Numbered from the stretch's first letter, positions 35,156 to 45,322 are shown. The stretch is 64,000 nucleotides of DNA from Streptomyces sp. NBC_00425 (GCF_036030735.1 NZ_CP107928.1:2976001-3040000); one strand, 5' to 3'. Notes: generated by a model from the sequence alone, not told the origin. Numbers and translations: made by a program.

Positions 35156-35721
35156 GACGCACCGCCGCGGGCTCCACGGGTCAGTTCCTGGGTGTCCCAG
35201 CGCAGTTCGAGCGCCGCACGGTCGCGGCGCAACCGGGCGTGCCGCGCGTAGGCCCAGGTCAGGAGGAACGTGCTCAGGAACTGTCCGAGCCCGGCGAGCA
35301 GCGCCACGTTCACCGCGCCCACCACCGGCCGCGCCATGAGTTCCGGCGCGGTCGTCGCCGTCACGACGTACGCCACGTACCAGACGAAGAACCCGACGGC
35401 GGCGGGCGCCACGAACCGCCGATACCGGCTGCGCACCTCCTGGAAGGCCGCGCTGCGCTGCACCTGGAGGTAGATCTCGGCCGTCGCCGCGGCACCGGTC
35501 GCGCGCGCCGCCGGAATCTCGGTCGGGGGCACGCTCACCGCGGCCGACTCGCCCCAGCCCGAGGCGAGCGCCTCGTACCACGGGTCGTCGTAGCGCACCT
35601 CTTCCGTCGCTCCCGGGTACGCCTGCTCCTGGCTTCGGTGGGGCTCGCGCGCGTGCGGCGTGGCGCCGCCGGTCTCGGGATCGTCCCCGCCGGTGCGGAC
35701 GCAACCGTTGCTTGACTGCAT
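35152..35721 (-). CDS. DUF485 family small membrane protein
   Basis: 189 residues. The N-terminal 75 are hydrophilic and probably disordered; the DUF485 domain follows (AFQEVRSRYRRFVAPAAVGFF, residues about 93-115) with two membrane segments. DUF485 proteins accompany SSS acetate permeases and may help their assembly. The ATG at 35721 has only a weak upstream site (TTGGG), and 17 more residues are possible from 35772. Its stop overlaps the symporter GTG. Confidence 0.85.
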   Translation of the reverse strand: MQSSNGCVRTGGDDPETGGATPHAREPHRSQEQAYPGATEEVRYDDPWYEALASGWGESAAVSVPPTEIPAARATGAAATAEIYLQVQRSAAFQEVRSRYRRFVAPAAVGFFVWYVAYVVTATTAPELMARPVVGAVNVALLAGLGQFLSTFLLTWAYARHARLRRDRAALELRWDTQELTRGARGGAS

Positions 35722-35792
35722 GCCCAAGGATGGACAGAACGGGAAGATCCATGACTCTTCTTCCCCGCACACTTCACTCCATCAGGTGACCA

Positions 35793-36482
35793 TCAGGCCG
35801 ATCCCGCTGCGGGCGGCCGCACCAGCCCTTTCCGGTACGCGTAACTGACCGCCTGAGCACGGTCCTTGAGTCCCGTCTTGGAGAACATGTTGTTGATGTG
35901 CGTCTTCACCGTGGCGATGGACACGCTCAGCCTGCGGGCGATCTCCGGGTTGCTGAGGCCTTCGGCGATCAGCACCAGAACCTCCGCCTCCCGTGTGGTG
36001 AGCCCGTCGGGCACGACGGCGGACCCCGTCGGCTCGGGTTCGGGCGCCGACAGCCGTTCCAGCAGCCTGCGCTGCACACTCGGCGACAGGCCGGCGTCCC
36101 CGGACAGCACGCTGTGCACGGCCCGTACGATCTCGTCCCCGCCGGCGTCCTTCGTGAGGTATCCCCGCGCCCCGGCCTTGAGCGCCGGGAACAGGGACTC
36201 GTCGTCCGCGTAGGTGGTGAGTACCACGACCTGGGTGCCGGGGTACCGGGCCGTGATGCGCCGAGTCGCCTCCACACCGTCACAGCGGGGCATGCGCAGG
36301 TCCATCAGCACCACATCGGGAGCGAGTTCGGCGACGAGCCGCACCGCTTCCTCGCCGTCTCCCGCAGCCCCCACGACCTCGACTCCCGGCAGCAGCCCGA
36401 GCAGCATCACGATGCCTTCTCTGACGACGGTCTGATCGTCCGCGACCACCACCCTGGCGGGCTTCTCCGGCTCCCCGGTCAT
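35793..36482 (-). CDS. Response regulator, NarL/LuxR family
   Basis: 229 residues. Receiver domain with VVADDQ, phosphoacceptor aspartate in VVLMDLRMPRCDG near residue 60, and KDAG for the conserved lysine. The LuxR-type HTH (about 160-220) reads LTTREAEVLVLIAEGLSNPE, then SVSIATVKTHINNMFSKTG. The start codon overlaps the kinase stop (ATGA), so kinase and regulator are coupled. No operator was recognised. Confidence 0.94.
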   Translation of the reverse strand: MTGEPEKPARVVVADDQTVVREGIVMLLGLLPGVEVVGAAGDGEEAVRLVAELAPDVVLMDLRMPRCDGVEATRRITARYPGTQVVVLTTYADDESLFPALKAGARGYLTKDAGGDEIVRAVHSVLSGDAGLSPSVQRRLLERLSAPEPEPTGSAVVPDGLTTREAEVLVLIAEGLSNPEIARRLSVSIATVKTHINNMFSKTGLKDRAQAVSYAYRKGLVRPPAAGSA

Positions 36483-37630
36483 ACGGGCACCCTCAGCGTC
36501 ACCACGAACCCTTCCTCGTCCGGCCCTGCGGCGAGCGAGCCGCCGAGCAGCTCGGCGCGCTCACGCATACCCAGCAGACCGTACCCGCCTCCGGCCCCGG
36601 CGAGTTCGCCCGGCGAGCCGCCCGAGTCCCGCACGTCCAGGGTGACTTCGCGCGGACGGTACTCGAGCCGCACGCTCACCCTCGCGCCCGGCGCGTGCTT
36701 GCGCACGTTCGTCAGCGCTTCCTGGGCGACCCTGCGCACGGCCTGCGAGGCCTCGACCGGCAGTGGTACGCGTTCGCCGGCGACCGTGACCTCGGCGCCC
36801 TCGGACGCGCCGACGAGGCCGGTGAGGAACTCCTCCAGCGGTGTCGTCTCACCGCGCAGCGCGGAGAGCGACTGCCGGGTCTCCTCGAGACCGTCGCGGG
36901 CCATGCCGCGTGCCGCCACCACGCGTTCGAGGATCTGTTCGCGGTCCCCGCCCCGCTCGATCAGCAGCCGGGCCGCCTCCAGGTGCACCAGCTGCGCCGA
37001 GAGACTGTGGGCGAGCACGTCGTGGATCTCCCGGGCGATGCGGGCCCGCTCCGCGAGCGCGGCGGACTCGGCCTCGGCCGTGCGGGCCGCCCGCTCCTGG
37101 GCGAGCAGGCGCTGTGCGACGCCTCTGGCCTCGGCGTCGAGCCGCAGCGCGTAGCCGGCGAGGGCCATGCCCCCGATGACGGAGGCCGAGACCATCCCCC
37201 GATCGTCGTCGAACACGGCGAAGGCGGCGAAACCGGCCGAGGCGACGGGCACGGCGGCGGCCAGGGGCAGCCGCTCCAGAGCCACGACGGCACCACCACA
37301 GCACAGGACCACGGCCGGGGAGCTCAGTCCGACGGCCTCGGCCCCGGCGGCCAGGAGCAGCAGCGCGAGGAGGAGGGCGAGAGAGGGCCGCAGCCGGTGC
37401 TCGAGCGTGGTCCGGAACAGGGCCCACGCGAGCCCCCCGGCCACGAGCAGCCCGCCCGCCCCGGCGACCCCGGCCCACCCGTGGACGCGGCTGTCGTGGA
37501 GGGCGCCCCACACCAGCGCGACGAGCACCAGCAGCCGCACTCCCCAGGCGAGCAGCCGCCTGGGCCGGGTGATCGCCTGGGGGCTCAGCGCCTCTCGCGA
37601 CGGCCAGCGGGTCCAGAAGTTCTCCGTCAC
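36479..37630 (-). CDS. Sensor histidine kinase, NarX/DesK-like (HisKA_3)
   Basis: 383 residues. N-terminal half has about five or six hydrophobic segments (residues about 25-165). The dimerisation motif of the HisKA_3 group is EIHDVLAHSLSAQLVHLEAA, with the phosphorylated histidine near residue 194. The ATPase shows EALTNVRKHA (N box) and GGGYGLLGMRERAELLGG (G box). GTG start overlaps the stop of the upstream membrane gene (GTGA); the stop overlaps the regulator ATG. The three genes form one tightly packed operon. Signal unknown. Confidence 0.92.
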   Translation of the reverse strand: MTENFWTRWPSREALSPQAITRPRRLLAWGVRLLVLVALVWGALHDSRVHGWAGVAGAGGLLVAGGLAWALFRTTLEHRLRPSLALLLALLLLAAGAEAVGLSSPAVVLCCGGAVVALERLPLAAAVPVASAGFAAFAVFDDDRGMVSASVIGGMALAGYALRLDAEARGVAQRLLAQERAARTAEAESAALAERARIAREIHDVLAHSLSAQLVHLEAARLLIERGGDREQILERVVAARGMARDGLEETRQSLSALRGETTPLEEFLTGLVGASEGAEVTVAGERVPLPVEASQAVRRVAQEALTNVRKHAPGARVSVRLEYRPREVTLDVRDSGGSPGELAGAGGGYGLLGMRERAELLGGSLAAGPDEEGFVVTLRVPV

Positions 37631-38154
37631 ACGCGCTCCTTCCTCGCGGACCGGGGCACGTGGTCGCCGTACGCCGTGACCTGCGCCGGGGCGGGCCTCC
37701 GCAGGGGCTGCGCCCGCCGGATCAGGAGCCCGGAGCGCACCAGCAGGGTGGCCGCGAGTCCCAGTATCAGGGCCGAACTGTGCTGGTGGACGCCCATCAG
37801 CGCGCCGAGGCCGAAGAGGCCGAGCCGCAGTGCGATGCCGGCGAACCACACGGCCGCGCTCGCCTTCGTGCTCCTGCTCCACACCGAGCCGTCCGCCTCA
37901 ACCCACACGTGGGTGGTCCGGGCCCAGGCGGCCCCCATGGCCAGGCCGACGATCAGTTCGGCGCCGAGGACCAGGGCGGACGTGGTGGGGTGGCGAGCGT
38001 CGAGCAGGTCGGGCCCGCGCAGCGCCGTGACCGCCAGGATGCCGGGCAGGAGCCACCATCGCCGGTCCGCTTCCACGCGGCCGGCCCGGAACTGCCGAAC
38101 GATCACGAGAACGATCACTGCCGCGATCGCCGTCGCGTTGAGGAGCCCGGACAT
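37627..38154 (-). CDS. Small integral membrane protein (DUF1453-like)
   Basis: 175 residues with four or five hydrophobic segments, beginning MSGLLNATAIAAVIVLVIV. The motif VRQFRAGRVEADRRWWLLPG near residue 20 and the four-helix layout resemble the DUF1453/CcdC-like family. ATG at 38154 follows GGAGG by five bases. As first gene of the kinase-regulator operon it could be an accessory sensor or a target; the sequence does not say which. Confidence 0.75.
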   Translation of the reverse strand: MSGLLNATAIAAVIVLVIVRQFRAGRVEADRRWWLLPGILAVTALRGPDLLDARHPTTSALVLGAELIVGLAMGAAWARTTHVWVEADGSVWSRSTKASAAVWFAGIALRLGLFGLGALMGVHQHSSALILGLAATLLVRSGLLIRRAQPLRRPAPAQVTAYGDHVPRSARKERV

Positions 38155-38277
38155 CACAGCCTCCGTGGGCGGGAAGGGGAGGCCGGCAGCCAGCGCTGCC
38201 GACGCCTTCGACGCTACGGAAACACCCCGGCTCGCAGATCGGAGCCAGGGTGGATCATGGGTGGATCCTTGCGGACC

Positions 38278-38307
38278 GGGCTTCTCCACCCGAGGGTGGA
38301 GAAGCCC
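38278..38307. terminator. Terminator downstream of parE
   Basis: Perfect 13-base arms GGGCTTCTCCACC / GGTGGAGAAGCCC with a four-base loop, 72 bp past the parE stop. Confidence 0.85.
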
Positions 38308-38379
38308 GGGTCAGCCCCGTGATGGCGCTGCTCGAACCGGGTGCGGCCGCGACCGGGTGCGTCCTCGCGGACGCGGGGG

Positions 38380-40500
38380 TCACGCGTCGATGCGCGACCG
38401 GTCCAGCGTCGCGGCCGAGCTGGAGATGAACTCCTTGCGCGGGGCCACGTCGTTGCCCATGAGCAGATCGAACACCTGCTCGGCCGAGTCGAGGTCGGAG
38501 AGGTTGATGCGGCGCAGGGTGCGGTGACGCGGGTCCATCGTGGTCTCGGCCAGCTGGTCGGCGTCCATCTCACCGAGACCCTTGTAGCGCTGGATGGAGT
38601 CCTTGTACCGGACACCCTTGCTCTGGAACTCCATCAGCTTGTCGCGCAGCTCACGGTCCGAGTACGTGTACACGTACTTGTCCTGGCCCTTCCTGGGCTG
38701 GACGAGCTCGATGCGGTGCAGCGGCGGAACCGCGGCGAACACCCGGCCGGCCTCGACCATGGGCCGCATGTAGCGGTGGAACAGCGTCAGGAGCAGGGTG
38801 CGGATGTGGGAACCGTCCACATCGGCGTCCGTCATCATGATGATCTTGCCGTAACGGGCCGCGTCGATGTCGAACGTCCGCCCGGAACCGGCCCCTATGA
38901 CCTGGATGATCGCGCCGCACTCGGCGTTCTTGAGCATGTCGGTCACGGACGACTTCTGGACGTTGAGGATCTTGCCCCGGATCGGCAGCAGCGCCTGGAA
39001 CTCGGAGTTCCGGGCGAGCTTCGCGGTGCCGAGCGCCGAGTCCCCCTCGACGATGAACAGCTCGCTGCGCTCGACGTCGTCGCTGCGGCAGTCTGCCAGC
39101 TTCGCGGGCAGCGACGAGGACTCCAGCGCCGTCTTGCGTCGCTGCGCGTCCTTGTGCTGCCGGGCCGCGATGCGCGTCCGCGCAGCGGCGACCGCCTTCT
39201 CCATCACGACCCGGGCCTGCGCCGCGGCGTCGCGCTTGGTCGAGGTCAGGAACGCCTTGAGTTCGCGGGAGATCACGGTGTTCACGATGCGCCGCGCGGC
39301 CGAGGTGCCGAGGACCTCCTTCGTCTGGCCCTCGAACTGGGGTTCGGCCAGGCGTACCGTGACGACGGCGGTCAGGCCCTCCAGGGCGTCGTCCTTGACG
39401 ATGTCGTCCTCGGCGACGCGCAGCAGCTTCTTGGCGCGCAGCACCTCGTTCATCGTCTTGGCGACGGCCTGCTCGAAGCCTGCGACATGCGTGCCGCCCT
39501 TGGGCGTGGCGATGATGTTCACGAACGACCTGAGGTTCGTGTCGTAGCCGGTCCCCCAGCGCAGCGCCACGTCGACGCCGAGCTCACGGGTGACCTCGGT
39601 CGGCGTCATCTGTCCGTGGTCGTCCAGGACCGGCACCGTCTCCTTGAAGGTGCCCTGCCCGGTGAAACGGAGGACGTCGCAGACCGGCTTGTCGGCGGCC
39701 AGGTACTCGCAGAACTCGCTGATGCCGCCGTCGAAGCGGAAGGACTCCTCACCCTTGCTGCCGCCGTCGCCGAGACCGTACTCGTCGCGGACGACGATGG
39801 TCAGGCCGGGAACCAGGAAGGCGGTCTGGCGGGCACGGCCGTGCAGGTTCTCCAGGGAGAGCTTCGCGTCCTTGAGGAAGATCTGCCGGTCGGCCCAGTA
39901 CCGCACGCGCGTGCCGGTGCGGTTCTTGGCGACCCGCTTGACCTTGCGCAGGCCTCCCGGCTCGAACTCGGCGTCGGGACCGTCCGCGGCGAAGGCGCCG
40001 GGGACTCCGCGCCGGAAGCTGATCGCGTGCGTGTGACCCCCTCGGTCCACCTCGACGTCGAGCCGGGCGGACAGGGCGTTGACGACGGAGGCGCCGACGC
40101 CGTGCAGACCGCCGGAGGCGGCGTAGGAGCCGCCGCCGAACTTGCCGCCGGCGTGCAGCTTGGTCATGACGACCTCGACGCCGGACAGGCCGGTCTTGGG
40201 CTCGACGTCGACGGGGATGCCCCGGCCGTTGTCACGGACCTCCACCGAGGCGTCGTCGTGGAGGATCACCTCGATGTGGTCGCAGTACCCGCCCAGGGCC
40301 TCGTCGACGGAGTTGTCGATGATCTCCCACAGGCAGTGCATCAGGCCGCGACTGTCGGTCGAGCCGATGTACATGCCCGGGCGCTTCCGCACGGCCTCGA
40401 GGCCCTCGAGGACGAGCAGGTGCCGCGCGGTGTAGTTGGATCCGTCCCGGTCTGCTCCTGCCAGCAGCGCTGTGGACGGCACGGACGTTTCGGCGGTCAC
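38380..40500 (-). CDS. parE: DNA topoisomerase IV subunit B
   Basis: ATPase subunit that works with ParC to separate daughter chromosomes. 706 residues. GHKL ATPase: WEIIDNSVDEALGGYCD (Mg/ATP asparagine and glutamate), DNGRGIPVD, and GGLHGVGASVVNALS near residue 128. TOPRIM domain: ELFIVEGDSA and MMTDADVDGSHI. The C-terminal Toprim/GyrB region ends near the stop. GTG at 40500 with GAGGAG eight bases upstream; further in-frame codons upstream are untranslated. Clearly distinct from GyrB by neighbourhood and by its usual position two genes from hrdB in Streptomyces. Confidence 0.95.
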   Translation of the reverse strand: MTAETSVPSTALLAGADRDGSNYTARHLLVLEGLEAVRKRPGMYIGSTDSRGLMHCLWEIIDNSVDEALGGYCDHIEVILHDDASVEVRDNGRGIPVDVEPKTGLSGVEVVMTKLHAGGKFGGGSYAASGGLHGVGASVVNALSARLDVEVDRGGHTHAISFRRGVPGAFAADGPDAEFEPGGLRKVKRVAKNRTGTRVRYWADRQIFLKDAKLSLENLHGRARQTAFLVPGLTIVVRDEYGLGDGGSKGEESFRFDGGISEFCEYLAADKPVCDVLRFTGQGTFKETVPVLDDHGQMTPTEVTRELGVDVALRWGTGYDTNLRSFVNIIATPKGGTHVAGFEQAVAKTMNEVLRAKKLLRVAEDDIVKDDALEGLTAVVTVRLAEPQFEGQTKEVLGTSAARRIVNTVISRELKAFLTSTKRDAAAQARVVMEKAVAAARTRIAARQHKDAQRRKTALESSSLPAKLADCRSDDVERSELFIVEGDSALGTAKLARNSEFQALLPIRGKILNVQKSSVTDMLKNAECGAIIQVIGAGSGRTFDIDAARYGKIIMMTDADVDGSHIRTLLLTLFHRYMRPMVEAGRVFAAVPPLHRIELVQPRKGQDKYVYTYSDRELRDKLMEFQSKGVRYKDSIQRYKGLGEMDADQLAETTMDPRHRTLRRINLSDLDSAEQVFDLLMGNDVAPRKEFISSSAATLDRSRIDA

Positions 40501-40945
40501 GCGGTTCGCTCCTCGCTGAATTTCACTTGGGGCCCTTCTGGGTAAGGGCGCGGCTCGGGTAGCCGCCAAGAGGGTACCGAGGCCTGGTAGAGCCGTTGTA
40601 ACGCCACCCTCGTCCGAAACTCAGACTAGTCCAGCGTCGTATGCGTGTTCGATCCCTCGTTGGAGTGAAGTACATATCACGTTCCCTTCGGGGCATGAAC
40701 CATTTAGGCTCCGGGCACGTCCTCATGAACAAACCGGCAAGCCAGCCGGGAGGATCGAACCACGACCGACAGTGCGAAACCGTAAGCATTACAGACCACG
40801 CAATACGGCACATTCGCCGCCAAACCGGCAGCAGACGGCCACCTCGGAAAGATTTTTTCGAGGACAAGCCACGAGCGGGAACGTTTTGGGGCTGGTTGGA
40901 TGTTGACCCTGGTACGACAGCTCGTCGAGCTAGAGAAGAGGCGAC
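40501..40945. other. Divergent regulatory region between parE and the DUF7455 gene
   Basis: A 445-bp stretch with noticeably lower GC than its surroundings, a T6 run at 40853-40858, and no frame with coding character. It should hold the promoters of both genes. A perfect 13-base palindrome AGCTCGTCGAGCT at 40919-40931 lies just before the ribosome-binding site of the downstream gene. TACGAC at 40913-40918, preceded by TG, is a possible extended -10. Nothing else recognised. Confidence 0.5.
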
Positions 40946-41176
40946 GTGACTACTGTTCTGACCCCCGCGAGCCCGATGACGGCCGCTGACCGCTGCGACC
41001 GCTGCGGCGCCCAGGCGTACGTACGCGTCGTGCTGCTCAGCGGCGGAGAACTGCTCTTCTGCGCCCACCACGGCCGCAAGTTCGAGCCGGAACTCAAGAA
41101 GATCGCCGCTGAGATACAGGACGAGACGGAGCGGCTGACTACCGTTCCGGCGTCCGCCCTGGAAGAAGAGCGCTGA
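40946..41176 (+). CDS. DUF7455-type small zinc-ribbon-like protein
   Basis: 76 residues from GTG at 40946, with GAAGAGG five bases upstream. Motif CDRCGAQAYVRVVLLSGGEL then LFCAHHGRKFEP: CxxC and CxHH, a likely small zinc site. This protein is a constant neighbour of hrdB and parE in Streptomyces (SCO5821 position, from memory). Role unknown; a DNA- or RNA-polymerase-associated function is only a guess from size and location. Confidence 0.8.
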   Translation: MTTVLTPASPMTAADRCDRCGAQAYVRVVLLSGGELLFCAHHGRKFEPELKKIAAEIQDETERLTTVPASALEEER

Positions 41177-41221
41177 TCCGACGCGTCCACGACGAGCCAG
41201 AGTCGGCACAGGCCGGCGAAC

Positions 41222-41255
41222 GGGCGGCCGCCCCTGACACCAGGGGCGGCCGCCC
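41222..41255. terminator. Bidirectional terminator between DUF7455 and the serine protease
   Basis: Perfect 14-base arms GGGCGGCCGCCCCT / AGGGGCGGCCGCCC with a six-base loop between two convergent genes. Confidence 0.88.
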
Positions 41256-41293
41256 GCTTCTTGCCCGCAATCCCCCGCCCGGGCACAGCCCGC

Positions 41294-42160
41294 TCAGGGG
41301 CTGTCTGGAGCCCTCAGGGAACCTCGGGTGGCGACATCCCAGCCGAGCGTCCGCAGGGCGTCGGAGACCCGCGTGTAGACGCCGGGGCTGCCGGCCCGCC
41401 CACAGCCGCTGCCCCACGACACGAGCCCGATGAGCCGGCCCTGCGCGACCAGCGGCCCGCCGCTGTCCCCCTGGCAGGCGTCCCGGCCCCCGCGAGCCTC
41501 TCCGGCGCACACCATGCTCTGCGCGAGGTACGAGCCGTCGGACGAACCCGGGTACGCCCGCTCGCAGAGCGAGTCGGCCAGCACGTGGACCGGTGCCGCC
41601 CGGAGCGTGTGCGCGTAGGCGCCGAACCCCGTGGTGTCTCCCCAGCCGTAGACCAGGGCCTCCCCGCCGGGCTGGTACGCCGCGTCACCCGCCGCGGCCA
41701 TGCCGATGGCCGTTCCCGCCGGAAGGGGCGTGGCCAGGGTGAGCACGGCGAAGTCTCCGGCGTTGCTGGAACCGTCGTATCGGGGGTTCACCCAGACGCT
41801 GCGTACGGAGACCTCCTGCCCCGCTTCCGAGTAGAGGTCCGTGCGACCGGCGACGACCTTGAGGTCCCGGACCCGCTCCGGCGGAGCACCCAAAGCCTCC
41901 TCGCCCATGCAGTGCGCCGCCGTGAGCACGGTCGTCGGCCCGACCGCCACGCCACCGCAGAACTGTCCCGAGCGCATACCTCCGAACCGGTCACGGCTGG
42001 ACAGCGCGACCGTCCACGGGCTCTGCGAGACGTCGACGGGGTAGCCCCCGAGGACGACGCCGTCGGAGGCGGCGGGAGCGGCGGAGGCCAACGGTATGAC
42101 CATGGCCACGGCCGCGAGAATCAACGGCCGGTACAGGGCCCGGACCAGGGGACGTCGCAT
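41294..42160 (-). CDS. Secreted trypsin-like serine protease (S1 family)
   Basis: 288 residues with a signal peptide (LILAAVAMVIPLASAAPAA, residues about 13-32). Catalytic triad: His in VLTAAHC near residue 84, Asp in NAGDFAVLTL near 133, Ser in CQGDSGGP near 236. The aspartate six residues before the serine (DACQGDSGGP) predicts trypsin-like cleavage after Arg or Lys. VVLGGYPV near 36-43 resembles the N-terminal activation site, so it may be made as a zymogen. Several paired cysteines suggest disulfides. It lies downstream of hrdB on the same strand but behind a very strong terminator, so it should have its own promoter. Confidence 0.93.
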   Translation of the reverse strand: MRRPLVRALYRPLILAAVAMVIPLASAAPAASDGVVLGGYPVDVSQSPWTVALSSRDRFGGMRSGQFCGGVAVGPTTVLTAAHCMGEEALGAPPERVRDLKVVAGRTDLYSEAGQEVSVRSVWVNPRYDGSSNAGDFAVLTLATPLPAGTAIGMAAAGDAAYQPGGEALVYGWGDTTGFGAYAHTLRAAPVHVLADSLCERAYPGSSDGSYLAQSMVCAGEARGGRDACQGDSGGPLVAQGRLIGLVSWGSGCGRAGSPGVYTRVSDALRTLGWDVATRGSLRAPDSP

Positions 42161-42230
42161 GAGGACTCCTCACTCTGAAGTGCTCGGTGAACACCCACAG
42201 TGATCCAACCCCTGGCGGGACGCACCCGCG

Positions 42231-42285
42231 CGTACACGCCGAAGGCCCGGTTCCCTGACGGGACACCGGGCCTTCGGCGTGTACG
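42231..42285 (-). terminator. hrdB terminator
   Basis: Exceptionally long hairpin: 20-base perfect arms CGTACACGCCGAAGGCCCGG (42231-42250) and its complement (42266-42285), with a 15-base loop that itself contains TCCC/GGGA. It begins 8 bp past the hrdB stop. Confidence 0.95.
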
Positions 42286-42293
42286 GAGGCGAC

Positions 42294-43844
<1,551 letters not shown>

Positions 43845-44153
43845 GAACAACCTCTCGGAACGTTGGAAAACGGCTTCCGGCCCCGTCCACGACGGACTGG
43901 AGCCGACCACCGGCCTGGGAACGGGCCGACGGCGCGGGCGGGGGCCGGGAGGATGCACAGCGCCTTGAACGGCGTCCGTATTCCCTCTGCGGCTGTCACC
44001 TCTTAGGTCATCGCGTTGTTTCCACAAGCGTTACGCCCAATCTTCGTGGCCCGAGTCACACCCCGTAAGCGTTCATAAACGGTCAGACGCGGGCAGATGA
44101 GGTCACCCGTGGTGTCTACCCACACCTTCGCCACCAAATCCCGCACGTACACG
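43845..44153. other. hrdB leader and promoter region
   Basis: No gene. On the minus strand it contains, about 150-250 bp before the hrdB start, the block CGTAACGCTTGTGGAAACAA followed by CGCGATGACCTAAGAGG and GAGGGAATACGG. In S. coelicolor hrdB has more than one promoter, including a SigR-dependent one, but I cannot assign -35/-10 elements here with confidence. Confidence 0.45.
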
Positions 44154-44197
44154 GTCGGACCCCGCAGTTCCCGGGACGGGCTTCTGCGGGGTCCGAC
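44154..44197 (-). terminator. whiH terminator
   Basis: Perfect 14-base arms GTCGGACCCCGCAG (44154-44167) and CTGCGGGGTCCGAC (44184-44197) with a 16-base loop, 76 bp past the whiH stop and before the hrdB promoter. Confidence 0.85.
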
Positions 44198-44272
44198 GGG
44201 GTGTGGGCATACCGGGCCGAGGATGGCAGGAGGGGGAGGGCATCCCGGACCGTCGCGCCCGAGGTCTGCGTG

Positions 44273-45160
44273 TCAGTGCTCGCGCGGCGCCGGCACGACG
44301 CGCTCCACCTCGGGGTGCACGGTGAGCAGCTGGCGCATGGCCGCCTCGGCCGCCGTGCCGTCGCCCGCCGCCAGGGCGTCGACGATCCTGCCGTGGTGTG
44401 CCAGCGAGGCGTCGTTGGGCCGCTCGCAGCCCGTGACCGGACCGCCGGAGACCTGCAGAGCGGACGACACGATCCCGGAAAGGTGCTCCAGCATGCGGTT
44501 GCCCGCGACCTGGATGAGCAGCGAATGGAACTCGGTGTCGGCTCGGGAGTAGGTGAGCACGTCGCCCTGCGTCATCGCATGGGCCATGATCTCGACCATG
44601 TCGGACAGCCGCTGCTGGACGTCCTCCCGTCCGTGCCCGGCGGCGAGGCGGGCGGCCAGCGGCTCGATCGTCCAGCGCAGCTCGCTCAGCTCGCGTCGCT
44701 GGTCGTCGCGCTGGGGGCCGTAGGCGCGCCACTCGATGATGTCCGGGTCGAGCAGATTCCAGTCGCTCACGGGACGCACGCGCGTACCGACGTTCGGGCG
44801 GGCGCTGACCAGGCCCTTGGCCTCGAGGACGCGCAGCGACTCGCGGACGACGGTACGGGACACCTCGAACCGCTGGCCGATCTCCTCGGGCACCAGTGGG
44901 CGGTCGGCGCCCAGGTCGCCCGAGACGATCATCTGCCCCAGCTGCTGGACGAGCTGGCCGTGCAGCCCACGCCCGCGGTTCCCCGTGGAGCGGCGGCCCA
45001 CGCGGCCCAGCTCGGGCTCCGCGGTCTCCCAGACGGAGGCTCCGACGCGGTCGGCGACGGGGGCCTCGGCGTAGGGATAGCGGTCGAGTTCGCCCGGGCC
45101 GGCCAGACCGGAGTCGGCGGAGCGGGCGGCGGTCATCATGGTGTGCGCAAGGGTACTCAC
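44273..45160 (-). CDS. whiH: Sporulation regulator WhiH (GntR family)
   Basis: GntR/FadR-type regulator required for proper sporulation septation in aerial hyphae; in S. coelicolor it is transcribed by sigma-WhiG and represses its own gene. The 295-residue length equals the S. coelicolor protein, and the position next to hrdB matches. A non-conserved N-terminal 70 residues precede the winged HTH (GLHGQLVQQLGQMIVSGDLG, EIGQRFEVSRTVVRESLRVL). An FCD domain follows (about 150-285) with metal-site histidines in FHSLL and HHGRIVDAL. GTG at 45160 with AAAGGA five bases upstream. Upstream lie a WhiG-like -10 and a perfect inverted repeat. Confidence 0.93.
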   Translation of the reverse strand: MSTLAHTMMTAARSADSGLAGPGELDRYPYAEAPVADRVGASVWETAEPELGRVGRRSTGNRGRGLHGQLVQQLGQMIVSGDLGADRPLVPEEIGQRFEVSRTVVRESLRVLEAKGLVSARPNVGTRVRPVSDWNLLDPDIIEWRAYGPQRDDQRRELSELRWTIEPLAARLAAGHGREDVQQRLSDMVEIMAHAMTQGDVLTYSRADTEFHSLLIQVAGNRMLEHLSGIVSSALQVSGGPVTGCERPNDASLAHHGRIVDALAAGDGTAAEAAMRQLLTVHPEVERVVPAPREH

Positions 45161-45220
45161 GGATCCTTTGTCGGCGCTGTTTCCAACTCCCTTGAGGTCT
45201 TTGGTGAAAAGCACACGAAA

Positions 45221-45260
45221 GGGTGATCGCTCACCCCGTCGCAATTGACGCCTTATCGGA
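45221..45260 (-). promoter_or_regulatory. whiH promoter region: WhiG-like -10 and inverted repeat
   Basis: TCCGATAA (minus strand, 45260-45253) matches seven of eight bases of the sigma-WhiG -10 consensus GCCGATAA; no good TAAA-type -35 is visible at the expected distance. Downstream of it, GGGTGATCGCTCACCC (45221-45236) is a perfect six-base inverted repeat with a four-base spacer, well placed for WhiH autorepression. Confidence 0.5.
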
Positions 45261-45322
45261 AAGAAATGGGCTTTCTCCGGGGAGTTGCGCACACGCAGGG
45301 ATCGGTTGGGTCCGGACGGTCG

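Noticed and set aside
33563..35770. Single 735-residue fusion of DUF485 gene region and ActP-like symporter
   Set aside because: The upstream part is DUF485 read in another frame; the true GTG start overlaps the DUF485 stop by a normal GTGA.
40641..40949. 102-residue open frame before the DUF7455 gene
   Set aside because: No ribosome-binding site, low coding bias and reads through the promoter region; the gene starts at 40946 instead.
43990..44040. GTAAC-N7-GAAAC-like sequence upstream of hrdB resembling a GlnR box
   Set aside because: Spacing is one base off the GlnR pattern and only one of the two half-pairs is present; likely chance.
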